Part shown: piece by piece, positions 45,867 through 52,192 of the stretch | Layout of the letters: every line of letters begins with the position of its first letter | Position numbering within the stretch: the stretch's first letter is position 1 | Assembly: GCA_016784735.1 (NCBI GenBank) | Contig: JADHUC010000005.1 | Span: 1-64,000 of the forward strand | Reading direction: 5' to 3' | Source of the DNA: Pirellulaceae bacterium | GTDB taxonomy: Bacteria > Planctomycetota > Planctomycetia > Pirellulales > Pirellulaceae | Length of the DNA: 64,000 bases | Made by a program: the position numbers and the translations under genes | The notes under the pieces: generated by a model | Told to the model about the DNA's origin: nothing | Seen by the model: only the letters and a program-made list of their open reading frames with translations | The model's database searches: none

Positions 45867-47441
45867 ATGAGTTTCGGACGACGTGCACTCCCGTTTGTTT
45901 CATTATTCGTTGCCTTTTCGGCGGCCTTCCCCGTTGAGGCAGAAGACGTCGTTGCATACGAGGATTACGGTGCAGTGGGTGATGGCGTACATGATGATCT
46001 GCCCGCAATATGCAGAGCGCACCAGCATGCCAATGCCCATGGGTTACCCGTCAAGAGCAACCCCAGCGCAACGTACCATCTCGGCAGCAATGCCTTGACT
46101 GCGATCATCGCCACCGACACCGACTGGAGCACGTCGCGTTTCGTGATCGACGATACGGAGGTCGAAAACCACAGAAAGCCGCTATTCGAAGTGCGCAGCC
46201 TGCTCGGCCCTGAGAAATTGAAGATCGATCGACTACATCGAGATCAGAAGCAGTTGGACATGCGGCTCGGGCGCGACTGCTATGTCGCTGTGACGGATCA
46301 CAAGATAAAGCGTTTCATCCGGCGCGGCCTCAACCAGAACTCCGGGACCTCCCAACGCGATTGCTTCATCCTTCATCGCGACGGATCGATCGAGGGCGAC
46401 ATCGACTGGGACTACGACGACGTCAGCCGTGTTGAGGCTCGCCCGATCGATGAGAAGCGGCTCTTCCTGCGTGGTGGTGTCTTCACAACGACCGCGAATC
46501 GAATGAAGCAGGAGGTTGGCTACAACTACTGGGCCAGGAACGTTCAGATCACTCGGTCGAACACGGAAGTTGACGGGCTGACACACCACGTCGTCGGAGA
46601 AACCTCGGTCGGGCATCCTTACTCGGGCTTTATCAGCGTAGGCAGTTGCGCCAGCGTTACGCTGCGCAACTGCTTTGCCACTGCCCACAAGACCTATCGA
46701 ACGATCAGTGCGGTGGGCAAGCCGGTCAGCATGGGGTCTTATGATTACACCGCCAACAGCGTGGTCAACTTCACGATGATCAACTGCCGAATGGACAATA
46801 TCACCGATCGTACCCGCTGGGGCGTCATCGGGACGAATTTCTGCAAGAACATCCTGCTCGAAGACTGCACGCTCAACCGAATGGATACACATATGGGCGT
46901 TTCCGGCAGCTACGTGATCCGCCGCTGCAAGCTCGGCTATATGGGGCTGAACGCCATCGGTCGCGGCCTCCTCTCGGTGGAAGACTCGACATTGTGCGGC
47001 CGTGCACTGATCAACTTCCGTAGTGATTATGGAAGCACGTGGGACGGCAATGTTGTCATTCGCAATTGCCGTTGGGTTCCGGACTGCGGGAGAACGTGCC
47101 GTCCGCAAATGTTCGGCGTGCGCAACGACGGCACGCACGATTTTGGATACGACTGCTTTATGCCGCAGCAAATAACGATCGACGGACTGTACGTTGACGA
47201 CTCGAATCATCCGGAAGATTACCAGGGCATGTACCTCTTCGGTGACCCCGGGGGAAGCGATCCGACGAAATCTCCTTTCCCGTACACATGGTGCCAAAAG
47301 GTCACGGTCGGGAGGCTTACGACTGCCAGCGGGAAGATGCCTCGTGTTTCGCCAAATGCCCAACTCGCAGCAAGTGTCGTTGTCCTTCTCGAAGGAACCA
47401 CTCAGGGTGAAACGTCAAAGAATAGCGAGCGATATGATTGA
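45867..47441 (+). CDS. Secreted pectate-lyase-superfamily beta-helix protein
   Basis: This 524-residue protein has a signal peptide (LPFVSLFVAFSAAFPVEAED). YEDYGAVGDGVHDDLPAI is the classic opening of the Pectate_lyase_3/GH28-related beta-helix family. Later coils include VTLRNCFATAH, FTMINCRMDNI, ILLEDCTLNRMDTHMGV and YVIRRCKLGYMG. It probably acts on polysaccharide or serves as a surface adhesin. The stop codon overlaps by 8 bases the start of the 54-residue ORF at 47434, which in turn overlaps the radical SAM gene, so the three are one transcription unit. Confidence 0.85.
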   Translation: MSFGRRALPFVSLFVAFSAAFPVEAEDVVAYEDYGAVGDGVHDDLPAICRAHQHANAHGLPVKSNPSATYHLGSNALTAIIATDTDWSTSRFVIDDTEVENHRKPLFEVRSLLGPEKLKIDRLHRDQKQLDMRLGRDCYVAVTDHKIKRFIRRGLNQNSGTSQRDCFILHRDGSIEGDIDWDYDDVSRVEARPIDEKRLFLRGGVFTTTANRMKQEVGYNYWARNVQITRSNTEVDGLTHHVVGETSVGHPYSGFISVGSCASVTLRNCFATAHKTYRTISAVGKPVSMGSYDYTANSVVNFTMINCRMDNITDRTRWGVIGTNFCKNILLEDCTLNRMDTHMGVSGSYVIRRCKLGYMGLNAIGRGLLSVEDSTLCGRALINFRSDYGSTWDGNVVIRNCRWVPDCGRTCRPQMFGVRNDGTHDFGYDCFMPQQITIDGLYVDDSNHPEDYQGMYLFGDPGGSDPTKSPFPYTWCQKVTVGRLTTASGKMPRVSPNAQLAASVVVLLEGTTQGETSKNSERYD

Positions 47442-47598
47442 ACCGCGACGAGTCTTCACGACGGACAGTGGCGGCCGAGCGGCTGAATTGGCGTTGCCTG
47501 GTATCCGTATCCGGTTTTCAAAGTTGGAAGCCGATTTCACGCCTTCAGTTTTCTTGAAGGTGACTGGAATCGACGTCTCTTGGGAGTGGCAATGCTGA
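47434..47598 (+). CDS. 54-residue peptide, possible radical SAM substrate
   Basis: The ORF opens MIEPRRVFTTDSGGRAAELA and ends VTGIDVSWEWQC. It overlaps the beta-helix stop (47434-47441) and the radical SAM start (47592-47598), the tight spacing expected for translational coupling. It has no signal peptide. A single Cys is the last residue, and the C-terminal Trp-x-Trp-x-Cys could be a modification site. The ribosome binding site is weak (GAGCGAT). It could also be an accessory protein or a chance frame. Confidence 0.5.
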   Translation: MIEPRRVFTTDSGGRAAELALPGIRIRFSKLEADFTPSVFLKVTGIDVSWEWQC

Positions 47599-49637
47599 AA
47601 CTGCGGTCGCTTGCATTGGAGCTGACTCCTCGCTGCAATCAGCAGTGCCTGTATTGCTACAACCCCTGGCGAAGTGAACCGGCCCGCGCCACCGAGGAGT
47701 TCTCGACGGACGAGATATGCGGGCTCGTCGACCGGGTCCTCGAACAGGCCGAATTGGAGCACCTGACGCTCACCGGCGGCGAACCCCTGATGCGTCGGGA
47801 TCTGTTCGAGATTGTGGACTACGTCAACGGTCGCGGCCTGTCGGTCGTTCTGATCTCTAACGGAGGGCTGATCGATGAAAAAGCGGCCCAGATGCTTGCA
47901 GACCGCGATGTGCGGTACGTGCAGGTGACCTTTGCCGGTCCGGAGGCTCACATACACGACGCCCTATGCGGGATGGGCAGCTTTCGGGGAGCGTCGAGCG
48001 GGCTGACGAATCTCGTCGCGGCGGGCGTGCCGGTGGGCGGCTCGTTCCTTTGCACGCGGAAGAATTCTCTTGTGGCCCAGACGACGCTGGAGTGGATGTA
48101 CCGGAACGGCGTGCGCAGCCATTTTGCCTTCAACCGGTTCAATCCGTCCGGGTATGGTGCGGGGCATCTCCGCCAACTGATGCCGACGCGTTCGAACGTC
48201 CTATCGGCGCTGGAGCAGGCGGAACGATTTGCCGCCGCACACGAGGTGAGAATCCACTGCACGATGCCCATTCCTCAGTGCATGATCAACGAGCAGGACT
48301 ATCCGCAGGTCCGCTTTGGCCAATGCTCGGCTGGGACGGATCGCGCCGAGTACGCCATCGATCCAAGAGGACGGCTCAAGCTGTGCACGCTGCAACGGCA
48401 TACGATTGGCAGCGTGCTGGAGAACCGTCTCGCGGACCTGATCGCCGACGAGTCGATCGCTCGGTTTCGGGTGTCGATCCCTGTGTTCTGCGAACCCTGT
48501 CCACATCGTGCCGGTTGCCTCGGCGGATGTGGTGCGGCGGCGGAATGGACGTTCGGAGATCCCGCCCAACTGGACCCCTTTCTCGCCCAGCACGTGATGC
48601 CCGATTTCGCTGAGCGTCTTGTTGATCGTCACAACGTGTCGCCACCTTTGGACGTGTCGCCGAATCTCGGAGGCGGGATTTCCAGACCCGCATTGCGTGT
48701 GCGGATCAGTCTCTGGTACGACCTGGTCTACCACGTCCTCTCCTACCTGCCGCTGCCGCGGTTGGATGCATCGACGTTGTTTGACGAAGCGTACGTCCGT
48801 TGGTGTGATCGTTGGTTTGACGAACACGCCGCGGAGGACCAATCGACGCCTCGGACTGTGGCCGAAGATGCAGTGATCCTGGCCCGGCTGTATACCGACT
48901 CTGAACGAGGTTCCCTGCTTCACGCCTGGCCCTTGTTGCACGACGGTGTCGACGATTTTCGTCGATACATCCAAGACGACTTCGCGACCTTGGCTTGGTC
49001 TTCGTCGCAGCGCATGGTTCTGGCCGACGAGATTGGCCGCGGCACGGAACCCGCGCTGCCGGATCTGTTTCGGACAGCTCTTTGGAGCGAACTGGTCAAC
49101 GGGTACGATGCGTTTCACAAGGAGCGAATCGCGCCCGTGGCGGAGGCGTATCGTGAGAGGTTCACACGGCAGTTGACTGAACTAGCAGTGGATTTGCCGG
49201 CACTATCACAGCCCGTCTGGGCCCTGTCGCATCCGCTGCGGCGTCACGGTCGCCTGCTCTGGCCGTCACCGGCCACCCCGGTCATCGCCGTAGGCGTCGC
49301 CGACGATGAGCTTTTCGTTTCCGAGTCGGCGCCGGTGATGCAGGGCTGCCACGAGTATTTTGTTTTGAAGGCACAGGCCGCGCTGCCAGCAATCGAGAGC
49401 GGTTCACCCGCGGCCGGACAGTCAGGTCACGAGGCGTTTCAGATTTTGGAAAACGCCGCATTGACTCTGGGCGCCCGTTTCTTCGCCAACAGCCCGTGGG
49501 AAGAAGCTCATCAAGAGTGGCTCCGCTGCATCTTCCCGGCCCAATCGCCCAGCGAAACGGCTGCCCGTCTGGCCAGTGGCGAAGCAGTTCCCAAGGCCGT
49601 GGCTGCCGCCATTGCCGACGTGATGAACCAACCGTAA
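47592..49637 (+). CDS. Radical SAM/SPASM protein with a large C-terminal domain
   Basis: This 681-residue protein carries the radical SAM motif RCNQQCLYC (Cys15, 19, 22), the GGEPLMRRDLFE SAM-binding element, and a Cys-rich SPASM segment (FGQCSAGTDR, IDPRGRLKLC, PVFCEPCPHRAGCLGGCG) near residues 245-315 that holds auxiliary iron-sulfur clusters. SPASM enzymes mostly modify peptides or proteins. Residues about 350-681 form an extra domain of unknown family, and such a fusion is unusual. ATG 47592 has GGGAG 5 bases upstream, overlapping the 54-residue gene. It is convergent with the B12 radical SAM gene across a nested repeat. Confidence 0.88.
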   Translation: MLKLRSLALELTPRCNQQCLYCYNPWRSEPARATEEFSTDEICGLVDRVLEQAELEHLTLTGGEPLMRRDLFEIVDYVNGRGLSVVLISNGGLIDEKAAQMLADRDVRYVQVTFAGPEAHIHDALCGMGSFRGASSGLTNLVAAGVPVGGSFLCTRKNSLVAQTTLEWMYRNGVRSHFAFNRFNPSGYGAGHLRQLMPTRSNVLSALEQAERFAAAHEVRIHCTMPIPQCMINEQDYPQVRFGQCSAGTDRAEYAIDPRGRLKLCTLQRHTIGSVLENRLADLIADESIARFRVSIPVFCEPCPHRAGCLGGCGAAAEWTFGDPAQLDPFLAQHVMPDFAERLVDRHNVSPPLDVSPNLGGGISRPALRVRISLWYDLVYHVLSYLPLPRLDASTLFDEAYVRWCDRWFDEHAAEDQSTPRTVAEDAVILARLYTDSERGSLLHAWPLLHDGVDDFRRYIQDDFATLAWSSSQRMVLADEIGRGTEPALPDLFRTALWSELVNGYDAFHKERIAPVAEAYRERFTRQLTELAVDLPALSQPVWALSHPLRRHGRLLWPSPATPVIAVGVADDELFVSESAPVMQGCHEYFVLKAQAALPAIESGSPAAGQSGHEAFQILENAALTLGARFFANSPWEEAHQEWLRCIFPAQSPSETAARLASGEAVPKAVAAAIADVMNQP

Positions 49638-49714
49638 CTGAATGCGCGAGAATTCAGGAGTCCCGGCGCGACTCGCCGAGCAGGCGGCGAGCCTCGGCGT
49701 CTTCGACTAGCCAA

Positions 49715-49860
49715 GGCGTCGCGTCAAAATAAGTTGACGATTTTTCGTTGGAGGGTGGCACGCTCTGAGCACAGCGAAGGGCGTGGATTGCTGCCTCGCC
49801 ACGCCCTTCGTCCCTCAGGGCGCGCCACACAACCTCATCAACTTATTCTGACGTGGCGCC
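49715..49860. repeat. MITE-like nested inverted repeat between the radical SAM genes
   Basis: Terminal arms 49715-49737 and 49838-49860 pair over 23 bases with three mismatches. Inside, GAAGGGCGTGG (49776-49786) pairs perfectly with 49799-49809. Arms in between (GTGGCACGCTCTGAG type) also pair imperfectly. The 146-base element fills the space between the convergent radical SAM genes ending at 49637 and 49860. Confidence 0.85.
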
Positions 49861-51347
49861 TAAGTTTGTTCCTGGCCGGTCAGACGACGCCAGAGATGGT
49901 AATCGGCCAGTGTGCGCGATCGCCGCTCCGGCCCAAAGTCTTCGCACGCCCGGTCGACGCTTCGGCGAAAGTAATCGACCGCCGGTCCGCGGTAGGCGAA
50001 GCGTTTCGCGATGCCCTGGACAACTGGCTCGAACAGTCGCGCTGTCGCGCTCTCTCGCTGACGATAGTCCAGCTCGGCCGACGGGTCGACCCACTCGCTG
50101 GTAAACGACTGCTCGGAGTAGTTCCACCATCGCGGACGGTGAATCCGAGCGCCAAAGGTCTGCTCGTAGTATTGACGGCGCCGGTCGATCAGAGACCCGG
50201 GATAGAACCGAAACGGATCGACGGAGAGCAAACCGGTCGGGTTTTCGGGTCCGAGGAAGAGGCTGGATACCAAGCGGGCGGAACGCTCGAGGCTTTCTTC
50301 GGTCTCGCCCGGATGGCCGACGATCATGTTGGCTCCCCAGGGCAGACCGACCACGGCTGCTTCCTCTGCCAGCTCTCGAAATCGACCGTGAAATGCATCG
50401 GGATTGCGAGTCTTGCCCATGAGCGCCAGGATGCCGGGATCGCCCGATTCGAGTCCGACACCGATGCCGAATCCCGCCCGTTGGTATCGCTCGACGTCGC
50501 CCGTGTCTATCAGGTCGATGCGGGTCAGCGTCCAGATCTTGTCGAGGCCAGTATCCAGCCGGGCAAGCCGCTGGAGCATCTCGCGCCGCCACGCTGGTTT
50601 CAGACCGAAAACGGCGTCGGCAATGAACAGCTTCCAACCCTCCAGGCCGAGCCACCGGTGGACTCGCAGGAGTTCCTCTTCGGCACGCCCGGGCGACCAC
50701 GCCCGCCAACGAGACTCGCCCTTGACACGCTCCGTGCAGAAGCTGCATTGAAACGGGCAGCCGCGACTGAACGGAAGGTTGAACTGCCCGCCGATTGATC
50801 TCGCGACGTCGCGGTAACGATCCAGAAGGTGCCATTGCTGCGGCGGCAAGTCGTCCAGGTCGTCGATCGGCTCGGGACCCAAGATTTTTTCCGGCAACCT
50901 CTCCCCCCGAGCCGCGGCGGCAACGATCCGCGCCATCGGCAACTCCCCCTCGCCGACCACCACGTGATCGAAGGGCGACAATTCGTTCAATTCGGAGCCC
51001 GGCACATTGAGAAAATCGCCGGGACGCGAACTCGGGTGATAGCCGCCGGCCACAAGGATCGCGCCCGGGTTCCGCTCGCGGATCTCGCGGCCGAGATAGT
51101 ACGCCGTCAGGTAGTCGTACGAGCTGTAGCAGGACAGTCCGACGACGGCAAAGTCTCGGCTGAATATCCGCAGCGGATCGCGCGAGGGGAGGAAGCGTTC
51201 GTAGGCCAGATCGATAACTTCAACCCGGGCACCCGTCCTTGCCTGAAGATACGATCCGATCGAGACCAAGTGGGAATTGCCAAAATTCCCGGTGAGTCGG
51301 CAACTGCTGCCCGGAGAGAGGAGGAGAACCGACACAACCCCTCCCAT
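49860..51347 (-). CDS. B12-binding domain radical SAM protein
   Basis: This 495-residue protein has an N-terminal cobalamin-binding domain (VLLLSPG, VEVIDLAYE, FAVVGLSCYSSYDY, AILVAGGYHPSS, FDHVVVGEGE, about residues 5-135). The radical SAM core has RGCPFQCSFC (Cys197, 201, 204), LTRIDLID, GVGLESGD and ANMIVGHPGETEES. Class B radical SAM enzymes methylate unactivated carbons, rearrange or cyclise. The ATG at 51347 shares its A with the stop of the lipoprotein gene (TGATG), so it is coupled to it. The longer frame to 51428 is rejected. Confidence 0.9.
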   Translation of the reverse strand: MGGVVSVLLLSPGSSCRLTGNFGNSHLVSIGSYLQARTGARVEVIDLAYERFLPSRDPLRIFSRDFAVVGLSCYSSYDYLTAYYLGREIRERNPGAILVAGGYHPSSRPGDFLNVPGSELNELSPFDHVVVGEGELPMARIVAAAARGERLPEKILGPEPIDDLDDLPPQQWHLLDRYRDVARSIGGQFNLPFSRGCPFQCSFCTERVKGESRWRAWSPGRAEEELLRVHRWLGLEGWKLFIADAVFGLKPAWRREMLQRLARLDTGLDKIWTLTRIDLIDTGDVERYQRAGFGIGVGLESGDPGILALMGKTRNPDAFHGRFRELAEEAAVVGLPWGANMIVGHPGETEESLERSARLVSSLFLGPENPTGLLSVDPFRFYPGSLIDRRRQYYEQTFGARIHRPRWWNYSEQSFTSEWVDPSAELDYRQRESATARLFEPVVQGIAKRFAYRGPAVDYFRRSVDRACEDFGPERRSRTLADYHLWRRLTGQEQT

Positions 51348-51739
51348 CAATCGCCCTCTCGGATCGAAAGGCAAACCGTCGGCTCTGGTTTTGGAGGCGG
51401 TTGCGGCGGCTCCACGACTTTCAGGCACGGTTCCGGTCGGGGTTCCGGCGCGGGAGGTTCAGAAAGGCACGGTTGCGGCCGGGGAGGCTCGACCTCCAAG
51501 CACGGTTGCGGCTCCGGAGGCCCGACGTCCAGGCACGGCTGGGGTTCCGGCTCAGGAGCGACAGAAAGGCACGGATCGGGAGCGGCTGAAAGGCATGCCT
51601 GGGGCTGGCAGCCGGAGACGACGGCCCCAAGGCCGGCGCTGGCAAGAGTCGATTGGATGAGAAACCGCCGCCGGTGCAGGATAGCCTCGGTGTCCTCCTC
51701 CCGTCTTTTGGGATCGTCACTTTGCGGCTGGTCGTCCAT
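51347..51739 (-). CDS. Tat lipoprotein with seven Cys-Leu repeats, candidate radical SAM substrate
   Basis: This 130-residue protein has a twin-arginine signal HRRRFLIQSTLASAGLGAVV followed by the lipobox SGC (Cys44). The mature part is almost only Pro, Glu, Val and the repeated unit [PAV]-C-L-[SDEK]: Cys49, 57, 69, 80, 91, 105 and 123. Spacing grows from 8 to 18 residues. The next gene, the B12 radical SAM enzyme, starts within its stop codon (TGATG), and GGGGAG precedes ATG 51739. This looks like a substrate of the enzyme exported folded by Tat and anchored by lipid. The function is unknown. Confidence 0.8.
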   Translation of the reverse strand: MDDQPQSDDPKRREEDTEAILHRRRFLIQSTLASAGLGAVVSGCQPQACLSAAPDPCLSVAPEPEPQPCLDVGPPEPQPCLEVEPPRPQPCLSEPPAPEPRPEPCLKVVEPPQPPPKPEPTVCLSIREGD

Positions 51740-51868
51740 GGCGTTCTCCCCTTCACTTTGTCTCAGACGAGTGTTTCGGAAAGTGGCATGGGTCTGCGAC
51801 ATGGGCTATTGATGCCACGGCCATATAGCCATGTTAGCTGATCCCACACAGCCCAACAAGCTTGCGTA

Positions 51869-51968
51869 GCCGATCACCTGGGAGAACAGCCGCCTGGTGT
51901 TGACCGTCAGAACGCCAGACGCAGGGCGCTACGTGGTGGGTTGGAAACCAAACGCGGCAGCGGACTAG
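51869..51968 (+). pseudogene. C-terminal fragment of a paralogue of the 41916 glycosidase-like gene
   Basis: The + frame reads ITWENSRLVLTVRTPDAG and ends GWKPNAAAD-stop. It matches the end of the 1149-residue protein, FTWENDRLVLTVGTAGAG and TWKPNVTAD-stop, at 24 of 31 positions. Nothing upstream continues the gene; the - strand lipoprotein and radical SAM genes sit there. So a second copy of the giant gene once stood here and was lost or cut. Confidence 0.75.
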
Positions 51969-51995
51969 CCGGTATTTCGCACCAGTCACAAAAGT

Positions 51996-52046
51996 CCGAC
52001 GCGCAAGCGAGGGATGGCGGGCGGTTTGCCCTCGCTGGCGCGTCGG
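51996..52046. repeat. 18-bp inverted repeat, CCGACGCGCCAGCGAGGG type
   Basis: Arms 51996-52013 and 52029-52046 pair with one mismatch around 15 bases. It lies 27 bases after the stop of the glycosidase fragment. Confidence 0.85.
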
Positions 52047-52107
52047 GCTTGTGTCAACACACTGTCGCGGTTTCCCGGCCTGGTGAGAAATGTTCGTCAA
52101 CATCGCC

Positions 52108-52184
52108 GAATCAATGACTGGAGTTTCTCCTGGCCCCTCGCCCTGCCCTCTCCGGGCGAGAGTAGACCGGACACTCATTGATTC
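52108..52184. repeat. Nested inverted repeat after the PQQ-propeller gene
   Basis: GAATCAATGA (52108-52117) pairs with TCATTGATTC (52175-52184), enclosing a CTCGCCC/GGGCGAG hairpin. It sits just past the stop of the - strand gene at 52193, so it may work as a terminator. Confidence 0.65.
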
Positions 52185-52192
52185 GCCGTCCC

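Larger units (their letters stand above)
51740..52192. other. 453-base gap with paralogous fragment and repeats
   Basis: The gap between the lipoprotein start and the PQQ-propeller stop holds the fragment at 51869-51968, the inverted repeat at 51996-52046 and the nested inverted repeat at 52108-52184. I see no complete gene. Confidence 0.6.

Noticed and set aside
45577-45870. 97-codon + frame before the beta-helix gene
   Set aside because: Overlaps the beta-helix start, includes a hairpin and has no family features.
51421-51660. Periodic DNA repeats that could be taken for a CRISPR array
   Set aside because: The periodicity is imperfect, the unit is coding (Pro-Cys-Leu) with an intact frame and RBS, and there are no spacers of regular length.
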